Positions 7,857-15,062 of a stretch of 29,098 nt of DNA are shown one piece after another; position 1 is the stretch's first letter, and each line of letters starts with the position of its first letter. The position numbers were made by a program, and so were the translations under genes. Source of the DNA: Streptomyces sp. NRRL F-525 (GTDB taxonomy: Bacteria; Actinomycetota; Actinomycetes; Streptomycetales; Streptomycetaceae). The DNA is taken from contig NZ_JNXE01000061.1 of the NCBI RefSeq assembly GCF_000716605.1, positions 1 to 29,098 of the forward strand, in the 5' to 3' direction. A model generated the notes under the pieces. It was not told the DNA's origin, searched no databases, and saw nothing but the letters and a program-made list of their open reading frames with translations.

Positions 7857-8678
7857 ATGGACCTGAACACGGTGGCCGAGATCCTCGACGCCCGGCAGCC
7901 GACACCCTGGCGGCCGGGCGACGCCTGGCTCGGCGGCGGCACGTATCTCTTCTCCGAGCCGCAACCGCACCTGCGCCGCCTGGTGGACCTGAGCCGCACC
8001 GGCTGGACGCCAGTCGAGCGCCACCCGGACGGTTCCCTGGAGATCGCCGCGACCTGCACGATCGCCCAACTCTCCCGTTTCGCGGCGGAGTTGACGACCC
8101 CGGCTGCCCCGCTCCTCGAGCAGTGCTGCCGCGCCTTCCTCGCCTCCTTCAAGATCTGGAACATGGCGACGGTCGGCGGCAACCTCTGCAACGCCCTCCC
8201 CGCAGGCCCGATGATCTCCCTGACGGCCGCCCTGGACGCCGAGTGCCTCCTCCTGTCCCAGGACGGCCTACGACGCCGGGTCCCCGTCGCCGACTTCGTG
8301 ACCGGCGCGGGCCGCAAGGACCTGGCCGAGGGCGAGCTGCTCCGCTCGATCACGGTCCCGTCCCGCGCACTCGCCTCCCGTACGGCCTTCCGCCAGGCCT
8401 CCCTCTACGGCCTCGGCCGCTCCGGAGTCCTGGTCATCGGCGCCCTGGACCCACTCGACGGCTCGCTCGCGCTCACGATCACCGCGTCGACGGTCCGCCC
8501 GTTCCGCCTGTGGTTCCCGCTGCCCCCGACGGCCGAGGAACTGCGCACGGCGATCGCCTCCGCCGTGGCGGACGACGAGTGGTTCGACGACATCCACGGG
8601 CTGCCGGAATGGCGGGCGCACATGACGTTCCACTACGCGGAGGAGATCCGCCGGGAGCTGGGAGAGACGGCAGCATGA
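7857..8678 (+). CDS. Xanthine dehydrogenase-family FAD-binding subunit (CoxM type)
   Basis: A 273-residue FAD subunit of a three-cofactor molybdenum hydroxylase. It passes electrons from the 2Fe-2S clusters of its partner to NAD+ or another acceptor. Two FAD-binding motifs of the CoxM/CutM family are visible: LGGGT (25-29) and ATVGGN (104-109). The C-terminal third matches the CO dehydrogenase flavoprotein C-terminal domain. It is followed directly by the fused 2Fe-2S/molybdopterin subunit with an ATGA overlap (8675-8678), implying coupled translation. The ATG at 7857 has only a weak GGCGG upstream, but protein similarity begins here. It is divergent from pucR, which probably regulates it. 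Confidence 0.9.
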   Translation: MDLNTVAEILDARQPTPWRPGDAWLGGGTYLFSEPQPHLRRLVDLSRTGWTPVERHPDGSLEIAATCTIAQLSRFAAELTTPAAPLLEQCCRAFLASFKIWNMATVGGNLCNALPAGPMISLTAALDAECLLLSQDGLRRRVPVADFVTGAGRKDLAEGELLRSITVPSRALASRTAFRQASLYGLGRSGVLVIGALDPLDGSLALTITASTVRPFRLWFPLPPTAEELRTAIASAVADDEWFDDIHGLPEWRAHMTFHYAEEIRRELGETAA

Positions 8679-11416
8679 AGATCGAGGTCAACGGCCGGTC
8701 CTTCGCCGACGAACCCCGCCCGGGTCAGTGTCTGCGCACCTACCTCCGCGAGCGCGGCTGGTTCGGCGTGAAGAAGGGCTGCGACGCGGGCGACTGCGGC
8801 GCCTGCACGGTCCACGTGGACGGCGAACCGGTGCACAGCTGCCTCTACCCGGCCTTCCGCGCCGACGGCCGATCCGTCACGACAGTCGAGGGGTTGGCCG
8901 CCGAGGACGGTGAACTCCACCCCGTCCAGCGGAAGTTCCTGGACGCCCAGGGCTTCCAGTGCGGCTTCTGCACGGCCGGCTTCCTGATGACGACGGCCGC
9001 CCTGAACGAGGACCAACTCACCGACCTACCAAGGGCGTTCAAGGGCAATCTGTGCCGCTGCACCGGCTACCGAGCCATCGAGGACGCGGTGCGAGGCGTC
9101 TGCCACGCCGAGGCACCGGGCGCGGGCGAGGCCGTGGGCCGCAACCTCCCCGCCCCGGCCGGACCCCAGGTGGTCACGGGCACGGCCCGCTACACCTTCG
9201 ACATCGACGTCCCCGGCCTCCTCCACATGAAGCTCCTGCGCTCCCCGCACGCCCACGCCCGCATCACCGCGATCGACACCGAGGCGGCCCTCCAAGTCCC
9301 GGGCGTCCAGGCGGTGTTCACCCACTACGACGCCCCGGAACGCCACTTCTCCACGGCCCGCCACGAACACCCCACGGAGGACCCGGACGACACCCGCGTC
9401 CTCGACGACACCGTCCGCTACATCGGCCAACGCGTAGCCGCCGTCGTCGCCGACAGCGAGGCCGCCGCCGAGGAGGGCTGCCGCCGCATAGAGGTCACAT
9501 ACGAGATCCTGCCGCCGGTCCTCGATCCGGAGGAGGCGATGCGCCCCGGCGCCCCGGTCGTCCACGACAAGGACGCCGCTACGGCTCGCATCTCACGCCC
9601 GCAGAACAACGTGGTCGGCGAGGCACACGGCGAGATCGGCAGCGTGGAGGCGGGCTTCGCGGAGGCCGACGCCGTGTACGAGGACACCTACCGCACCCAG
9701 CGCGTCCAACACGCGAGCCTGGAGACGCACGGCGCGGTGGCGTGGTTCGACGAGGACAATAGGCTGACGGTACGCACGAGTTCGCAGACCCCGTTCCTCA
9801 CCCGCCGCGCCCTCTGCGCGCTCTACGACCTCCCCGAGGAACAGGTCCGGGTCGTCGCAGGCCGGGTCGGCGGCGGCTTCGGCGGCAAGCAGGAGATGCT
9901 CGTCGAGGACATCGTCGCCCTGGCAGTCCTGCGCCTGCGCCGCCCGGTGAAACTGGAGTACACCCGCGCGGAACAGTTCTACGGCGCGACCACCCGCCAC
10001 CCCTTCACGATCAACGTAAAGGCGGGCGCCCGCCGCGACGGCCAACTCACCGCCCTCCAGCTACGAGTTGTCTCCAACACCGGCGCCTATGGCAACCACG
10101 GCCCCGCCGTCATGTTCCACAGCGTCGGCGAGTCGATGGCCGTCTACCGCGCCCCGCACAAGAAGGTCGACGCCTTCTCCGTCTACACGCACACCGTCCC
10201 GGCGGGCGCCTTCCGGGGCTACGGCCTCGGCCAGGTGATGTTCGCCGTCGAGTCGGCCCTCGACGAACTCGCCCGCCAACTCGACCTGGACCCGCTGGAG
10301 TTCAAGGCGAGGAACATCATCGGCCCGGGTGAGCCCATGCTCTCCCCCGGCGGCGAGGAGGAGGACCTGCACATCGCGAGCTACGGCCTCGACCAGTGCC
10401 TCGCCATCGTCCGCCGAGCCCAGACGGAGCCGGTGACCCAACTCCCCCCGAACGGCTGGCTGGTGGGCGAGGGCACGGCCCTGGCGATGATCGCGACCGG
10501 CCCGCCCGGCGGCCACATCGCCGACGCGAAGGCGAGCCTCCTCCCCGACGGAAGCTTCGATCTCGCCGTAGGCACAGCGGAGTTCGGCAACGGCACGACC
10601 ACGGTCCACCGCCAGATCGCCGCCGGTGAACTCGCCACCACCGTCGACCGCATCACCGTCCGCCAGTCCGACACCGACGTCGTACGGCACGACACGGGCG
10701 CCTTCGCCTCCACGGGCACGGTGGTGGCGGGCAAGGCCACGCTCCGCGCCTCCCGGGCCCTCGCCGACCACCTGCTCGACTTCGCCGCGGCCCACCTCCA
10801 ACTCCCGCGCGCCGACTGCACGTTGGCCGAGGAGGCCGTGCTGCACCCGGGCGGGCGTCTCACCCTGAAGGAGCTGCACGCGGCGGGTGCGGCGGTCGGG
10901 GTGGAGTTCAGCGCCGACGGGCACTTCGGCGGGACGCCCCGCTCGGTGGCCTTCAACGCGCAGTGGTTCAGGGTCGCCGTGGACCCGGACACGGGCGAGA
11001 TCCGCATCCTGCGCAGTGTGCACGCGGCCGACGCGGGCAAGGTGATGAACCCGATGCAGTGCCGGGGGCAGGTGGAGGGCGGGGTCGCCCAGGCGCTCGG
11101 CGCGACGCTCTTCGAGAACGTACGGATCGACGGGCAAGGTGCCGTGGAGACGGCCGCGTTCCGCCGCTACCGGCTCCCCCAGTACGCGGACGTGCCGCGC
11201 ACCGAGGTGCACTTCATGGAAACGGCGGACGCCATCGGCCCGTTGGGCGCCAAGTCGATGAGCGAGAGCCCCTTCAACCCGGTCGCACCCGCCTTCGCCA
11301 ACGCACTGCGCGACGCGACGGGCGTCCGCTTCACCGAACTTCCGCTGACCCGAGACCGGGTGTGGCGGGCACTGGCCGACTCGCCGCGTACCCCCCGTCC
11401 ACCCGTATCGCCCTGA
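8675..11416 (+). CDS. Fused 2Fe-2S and molybdopterin subunit, xanthine dehydrogenase/aldehyde oxidase family
   Basis: A 913-residue protein joining two subunits that are often separate. Residues 1-75 are a plant-type ferredoxin domain with ligands C36, C41, C44 and C56. Residues 80-145 are the helical second 2Fe-2S domain with C96, C99, C127 and C129. From about residue 155 the molybdopterin-cytosine- or molybdopterin-binding hydroxylase domains follow: VGGGFGGKQ at about 398-406, AFRGYGLGQ at about 512-520, GQVEGGVAQALG, and GAKSMSE with the presumed catalytic base E864. The substrate is probably a purine (xanthine or hypoxanthine) given the divergent PucR gene, but aldehydes or N-heterocycles cannot be excluded. 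The ATG at 8675 overlaps the FAD-subunit stop. The last 86 bases overlap the convergent small molybdopterin gene. Confidence 0.9.
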   Translation: MKIEVNGRSFADEPRPGQCLRTYLRERGWFGVKKGCDAGDCGACTVHVDGEPVHSCLYPAFRADGRSVTTVEGLAAEDGELHPVQRKFLDAQGFQCGFCTAGFLMTTAALNEDQLTDLPRAFKGNLCRCTGYRAIEDAVRGVCHAEAPGAGEAVGRNLPAPAGPQVVTGTARYTFDIDVPGLLHMKLLRSPHAHARITAIDTEAALQVPGVQAVFTHYDAPERHFSTARHEHPTEDPDDTRVLDDTVRYIGQRVAAVVADSEAAAEEGCRRIEVTYEILPPVLDPEEAMRPGAPVVHDKDAATARISRPQNNVVGEAHGEIGSVEAGFAEADAVYEDTYRTQRVQHASLETHGAVAWFDEDNRLTVRTSSQTPFLTRRALCALYDLPEEQVRVVAGRVGGGFGGKQEMLVEDIVALAVLRLRRPVKLEYTRAEQFYGATTRHPFTINVKAGARRDGQLTALQLRVVSNTGAYGNHGPAVMFHSVGESMAVYRAPHKKVDAFSVYTHTVPAGAFRGYGLGQVMFAVESALDELARQLDLDPLEFKARNIIGPGEPMLSPGGEEEDLHIASYGLDQCLAIVRRAQTEPVTQLPPNGWLVGEGTALAMIATGPPGGHIADAKASLLPDGSFDLAVGTAEFGNGTTTVHRQIAAGELATTVDRITVRQSDTDVVRHDTGAFASTGTVVAGKATLRASRALADHLLDFAAAHLQLPRADCTLAEEAVLHPGGRLTLKELHAAGAAVGVEFSADGHFGGTPRSVAFNAQWFRVAVDPDTGEIRILRSVHAADAGKVMNPMQCRGQVEGGVAQALGATLFENVRIDGQGAVETAAFRRYRLPQYADVPRTEVHFMETADAIGPLGAKSMSESPFNPVAPAFANALRDATGVRFTELPLTRDRVWRALADSPRTPRPPVSP

Positions 11417-11819
11417 TCCCACTGATGTGCCGGGCCCCGCAACGGTCCTGCGGAAGCACCAGTTGCGGTCCCGCACGGTCCAGCGGGGTGTCATCGATGC
11501 TCACGGCGAGCAGAACAGGGGCATGAGCGAAGTCGGGGTCGATCTCGGCCCAGGACAGCAGCGCGTGGTGCCCGTCCGCACCGCTGACCGCGATGAGGAA
11601 ACGCAGCCGGTCCTTGCGGCGGACGGGGTCGAAGCCGGGACCGGCCGAGGACAGGACGTCGTAGAGACGAGGGCCCGCGAAGCGGTGCACCTGGGTGCCG
11701 CTGGTGGCGCACTCGAAGCTGACCCGCACGCGGTGCAGCGGCCAGCCGAACAGGTCGGGCACGGTCAGCCGGGCGGGCCGGGCGAGGTCCCCCGTCAGGT
11801 CGAGCTGCGCGAGCGTCAC
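11331..11819 (-). CDS. Compact sulfite-oxidase-fold molybdopterin oxidoreductase
   Basis: A 162-residue protein related to the oxidoreductase molybdopterin-binding domain (Pfam Oxidored_molyb). Visible features are LTGDLARPARLTVPDL near the N-terminus, VSFECATSG with C37 as the candidate molybdenum thiolate ligand, RLYDVLSSAG, and LVLPQDRCGARHISGIRAI near the end. It is shorter than canonical sulfite oxidases, has no signal peptide and no dimerisation domain, so the substrate and even catalysis are uncertain. The GTG at 11819 is preceded by GGGAGGTGAT, one of the best ribosome-binding sites in the window. Its 3' end overlaps the end of the XDH subunit gene by 86 bases. Residues beyond about 145 look non-conserved and may be read-through into that overlap. 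Confidence 0.75.
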   Translation of the reverse strand: MTLAQLDLTGDLARPARLTVPDLFGWPLHRVRVSFECATSGTQVHRFAGPRLYDVLSSAGPGFDPVRRKDRLRFLIAVSGADGHHALLSWAEIDPDFAHAPVLLAVSIDDTPLDRAGPQLVLPQDRCGARHISGIRAIRVDGGYAASRPVPATPGLGSAEVR

Positions 11820-11991
11820 GAGCCATCACCTCCCGGAATGTGGTACCCGGACGGCACTCCCGTACAAACGCACATGCGCACCCCGCAAGCGAATAGTGCA
11901 GCTCATGCGATGCGACAGGAGACTTATGCCTTGCAAATGCGGCAGTATCATCGCGGCACGGCCGTTGCGGTCGTCCCAGGGCGCGACAACA

Positions 11992-12014
11992 CCTTTCATG
12001 AGCCCCTTTCATGA
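11992..12014 (+). repeat. CCTTTCATGA direct repeat in the modA leader
   Basis: Two perfect 10-base copies (11992-12001 and 12005-12014) separated by 3 bases, ending 9 bases before the modA ribosome-binding site. The second copy contains the palindrome TTCATGAA. A short regulatory element for molybdate control is possible, but chance duplication is not excluded. Confidence 0.4.
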
Positions 12015-12035
12015 AGAGACCAGAGGAGTAGAACC

Positions 12036-12860
12036 GTGATGACCCGTTCCGCGCGTCGGACCCGCCGGACCCTGCAGGTGGCCGGTGCGGGAGCAGCCGC
12101 GCTGCTGGCCCTGAGCGCCTGCTCCTCCAGCGACGACTCGTCCTCCTCGAAGTCCGACTCCTCGGCGTCCGCGTCCCCGAAGATGTCCGGCACCGTCACC
12201 GTCTTCGCCGCCGCCTCGCTCCAGGAGTCGTTCACGACCCTGGGCAAGGAGTTCGAGAAGGCGAACCCGGGCACCAAGGTCACCTTCAACTTCGGCGGCA
12301 GCGACACCCTCGCCGCGAGCATCACCGGCGGTGCCCCGGCCGACGTGTTCGCCGCCGCGAGCCCGAAGACGATGGCGATCGTGACGGACAAGAAGGACGC
12401 GGTCGGCACGCCGGCCACCTTCGTCCGCAACCAGCTGGAGATCGCCACCCTGCCGGGCAACCCCGACAAGGTGACCTCCCTCAAGGACCTGACCAAGTCG
12501 TCGCTGAAGGTCGTGCTCTGCGACAAGACGGTCCCGTGCGGCGCGGCGGCCCAAAAGGCGCTCACCGCAAGCAAGTTGAAGCTCACCCCGGTGTCGTACG
12601 AGGCGGACGTCAAGTCCGCCCTCAACAAGGTGGTGCTGAAGGAGGCCGACGCCGCGGTCGTCTACAAGACCGATGTGCACGCGGCCGGCAGCAAGGTGGA
12701 GGGCGTGGAGTTCCCCGAGTCCGCCAACGCGATCAACGACTACCCGATCGTCCTCCTGAAGAACGCGCCCAACGCCGTCGCCGCCAAGGCGTTCATCGCG
12801 CTGGTGCAGTCCGCAGAGGGCCAGAAGGTGCTGTCCGCGGCGGGCTTCCTCAAGCCGTGA
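12036..12860 (+). CDS. modA: Molybdate ABC transporter substrate-binding lipoprotein ModA
   Basis: A 274-residue extracellular lipoprotein that captures molybdate (or tungstate) for the ModBC importer. An arginine-rich n-region and hydrophobic stretch end in a lipobox LSAC, so C29 should be lipidated. A Ser/Asp-rich linker (about residues 30-49) follows. The mature domain begins with the diagnostic TVTVFAAASLQESF, followed by FNFGGSDTLAASI and GAPADVFAAAS, typical of the ModA family; Y/D motifs near the C-terminus (VVYKTD, INDYPIVLL) fit too. GAGGAG (12023-12028) lies 7 bases before the GTG at 12036 and 10 before an in-frame ATG at 12039; either could be used. It is the first gene of modABC and overlaps modB as GTGA. 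Confidence 0.95.
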   Translation: MMTRSARRTRRTLQVAGAGAAALLALSACSSSDDSSSSKSDSSASASPKMSGTVTVFAAASLQESFTTLGKEFEKANPGTKVTFNFGGSDTLAASITGGAPADVFAAASPKTMAIVTDKKDAVGTPATFVRNQLEIATLPGNPDKVTSLKDLTKSSLKVVLCDKTVPCGAAAQKALTASKLKLTPVSYEADVKSALNKVVLKEADAAVVYKTDVHAAGSKVEGVEFPESANAINDYPIVLLKNAPNAVAAKAFIALVQSAEGQKVLSAAGFLKP

Positions 12861-13714
12861 CCCAGCCCGACACCTCCGACGCCGCGGCCGAGACCCTCAA
12901 GGGCGGTCCGCGGCGTCGCCGTGTCCGGATGACCGGCCGCGGGGTGCCGCTCCCCCTCCTGATCCCCGCACTGGTAGGGCTGGCGTTCCTGCTCCTCCCC
13001 CTGATCGCCCTTCTGGTACGGGCTCCTTGGCGCTCCCTCCCGTCCCAGCTGACCAGCACGCAGGTCTGGCAGGCGCTCCAGCTCTCCCTGTTCAGCGCGA
13101 CGGCGGCGACGGTCGTGAGCCTGGTCCTGGGCGTCCCGCTGGCCTGGGTCCTGGCCCGCACGGAGTTCCCCGGCCGCGGCTTCCTCCGCGCCTTGGTGAC
13201 ACTCCCGCTGGTGCTGCCCCCGGTGGTGGGAGGCGTGGCACTCCTCTTGGCCCTCGGCCGCAACGGTGTAGTAGGCCAGTGGCTGGACTCCTGGTTCGGC
13301 ATCACGCTCCCCTTCACCACCACCGGCGTGGTGGTCGCCGAGGCATTCGTCGCGATGCCGTTCCTGGTCATCAGCGTCGAGGGCACCCTGCGCGCCGCGG
13401 ACCCCCGCTACGAGGAGGCGGCCCAAACGCTCGGCGCCTCCCGCTTCACGGCGTTCCGCCGGGTCACGCTCCCCCTGATCGCCCCGGGCATCGCAGCGGG
13501 CGCGGTCCTCGCCTGGGCCCGCGCCCTGGGCGAGTTCGGCGCGACGATCACCTTCGCCGGCAACTTCCCCGGCCGCACCCAAACGATGCCGCTCGCGGTC
13601 TACTTGGCCCTCCAGAACGACCCCGAGGCAGCCATCGCCCTGAGCCTGGTCCTGCTGGCCGTATCGATCGCGGTCCTGGCGGGCCTACGGGACCGCTGGA
13701 TGTCCACGTCATGA
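12857..13714 (+). CDS. modB: Molybdate ABC transporter permease ModB
   Basis: A 285-residue inner-membrane permease of the molybdate importer. A soluble, arginine-rich N-terminus of about 30 residues precedes six predicted membrane helices. The cytoplasmic EAA loop that contacts ModC is clear: YEEAAQTLGASRFTAFRRVTLP around residues 178-199, followed by APGIAAGAVLAWARALGEFG, which is characteristic of ModB/CysT permeases. The GTG start at 12857 overlaps the modA stop (GTGA) and the stop overlaps the modC ATG. The three genes should therefore be translationally coupled on one transcript. Confidence 0.95.
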   Translation: MTQPDTSDAAAETLKGGPRRRRVRMTGRGVPLPLLIPALVGLAFLLLPLIALLVRAPWRSLPSQLTSTQVWQALQLSLFSATAATVVSLVLGVPLAWVLARTEFPGRGFLRALVTLPLVLPPVVGGVALLLALGRNGVVGQWLDSWFGITLPFTTTGVVVAEAFVAMPFLVISVEGTLRAADPRYEEAAQTLGASRFTAFRRVTLPLIAPGIAAGAVLAWARALGEFGATITFAGNFPGRTQTMPLAVYLALQNDPEAAIALSLVLLAVSIAVLAGLRDRWMSTS

Positions 13715-14790
13715 GCAACACCGAGCCCTTCGACCCCGAACTCCCCGGCACCCAGGGCCTGGACGCGCACCTCGTCGTGGACCGCGGCACGTTCCGCCTG
13801 GACGTAGAGCTGACGGCCGCCCCCGGAGACGTCGTAGCCCTGCTCGGCCCGAACGGCGCAGGCAAAACGACCGCGCTCCGCGCCCTGGCCGGCCTGGTCC
13901 GCCTGACGGACGGTCACCTACGGCTGGACGGCGCGGAGTTGGACCGCACACCACCGGAGTCCCGCCCGGTAGGAGTCGTCTTCCAGGACTACCTCCTGTT
14001 CCCCCACCTCACCGCCCTCGACAACGTCGGCTTCGGCCCCCGCTGCCAGGGAGCGACCAAGGCGGAGTCCCGCGCGGTCGCCGCCGAGTGGCTGGACAGG
14101 ATGGGCCTGGCCGAGCACGCGGCCGCCAAGCCCCGCAGACTCTCCGGCGGCCAGGCCCAACGCGTAGCCGTGGCAAGGGCGTTGGCAACCCGCCCACGCC
14201 TGCTCCTCCTGGACGAACCCCTCGCCGCCCTGGACGCCCGCACCCGCCTGGACGTACGGGCCCAACTCCGCCGCCACCTGGCCGAGTTCGAGGCCGTGGC
14301 GGTCCTGGTCACCCACGACCCCCTGGACGCCATGGTGTTGGCAGACCGCCTGGTAGTGATCGAACAGGGCACGATCGTCCAGGAGGGCACCCCCGCGGAC
14401 ATCGCCCGCCACCCGCGCACGGACTACATCGCCCAACTGGTAGGCCTCAACCTCTACAAGGGCCAGGCCGACGGCCACACGGTCACGCTGGACACGGGCC
14501 CCACGATCACCACCACGGAGGACCTGCAGGGCGAGGTCTTCGTAGCGTTCCCACCAAGCGCCGTAACTCTCTACGGCGACCGCCCCACCACCCCCAGCGC
14601 CCGCAACCTCTGGCACTGCGAGGTAGCGGGCCTGGAATCCCACGGCGACCAGATCCGCGTAGACCTAACCGGCGAACTCCCCCTGACCGCCGACCTCACG
14701 ACAGTCGCAGCCGCCGAACTGGACCTACACCAGGGCGCATCGGTCTGGGCAACGGTAAAGGCCACCCAGACGCACGCGTACCCGGCCTGA
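13711..14790 (+). CDS. modC: Molybdate ABC transporter ATPase ModC with TOBE domain
   Basis: A 359-residue ATPase that powers the importer at the cytoplasmic face. The ABC motifs are complete: Walker A GPNGAGKTT (46-54), Q-loop Q92, signature LSGGQAQ (144-150), Walker B LLLLDEP (164-170) and switch H202. The C-terminal part from about residue 290 is a TOBE-type domain (HCEVAGLESHGDQIRVDL, WATVKATQTHAYPA) that in ModC proteins binds molybdate and can inhibit transport when the cell is replete. The ATG at 13711 overlaps the modB TGA. The gene ends the operon and is followed by palindromic repeats and the convergent gcvP. Confidence 0.95.
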   Translation: MSNTEPFDPELPGTQGLDAHLVVDRGTFRLDVELTAAPGDVVALLGPNGAGKTTALRALAGLVRLTDGHLRLDGAELDRTPPESRPVGVVFQDYLLFPHLTALDNVGFGPRCQGATKAESRAVAAEWLDRMGLAEHAAAKPRRLSGGQAQRVAVARALATRPRLLLLDEPLAALDARTRLDVRAQLRRHLAEFEAVAVLVTHDPLDAMVLADRLVVIEQGTIVQEGTPADIARHPRTDYIAQLVGLNLYKGQADGHTVTLDTGPTITTTEDLQGEVFVAFPPSAVTLYGDRPTTPSARNLWHCEVAGLESHGDQIRVDLTGELPLTADLTTVAAAELDLHQGASVWATVKATQTHAYPA

Positions 14791-14799
14791 GCCAGAGAT

Positions 14800-15020
14800 T
14801 TGCGGCTCCGCCGCGGGGCCCACGATCAACTCGGCTCGGCAGCGCCCCAAAGCGGCACGGGGCTCCATCGATTCGCGGCTCCGCCGCAGGGCGCCACCGA
14901 CCCGTCACCGCAGCGCCCCATAGGGGCGCGGGACTGCATCGATTCGCGGCTCCGCCGCAGGGCGCGACCGACCCGACACCGCAGCGCCCCATAGGGGCGC
15001 GGGGAACTGCGCGACCAGCC
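14800..15020. repeat. Three tandem ~71-bp palindromic repeats between modC and gcvP
   Basis: Units start at about 14800, 14872 and 14943. Each begins TTCGCGGCTCCGCCGC (first copy TTTGCGG) and contains GCAGCGCCCC near its end. Units two and three are nearly identical and carry the perfect hairpin GCGCCCC-ATA-GGGGCGC (14914-14930 and 14983-14999). The last unit continues into GGGGAACTGCGCGACC, a motif I know to be scattered in intergenic regions of Streptomyces genomes. The first unit is diverged. The position between convergent genes suggests a bidirectional terminator. No ORF of interest lies here. Confidence 0.85.
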
Positions 15021-15062
15021 ACAGCGCACCCGCGCCCGACATCCGACCTACAAGCGGACCTT

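Noticed and set aside
10061..11494. Minus-strand open frame opposite the xdh large subunit (477 codons)
   Set aside because: Composition is typical of antisense frames in high-GC DNA and no motif is seen. The XDH frame is well supported by cofactor motifs.
14800..15020. CRISPR-like array
   Set aside because: The units are long (71 bases), similar throughout and have no unique spacers. There are no cas genes near. This is a palindromic intergenic repeat.
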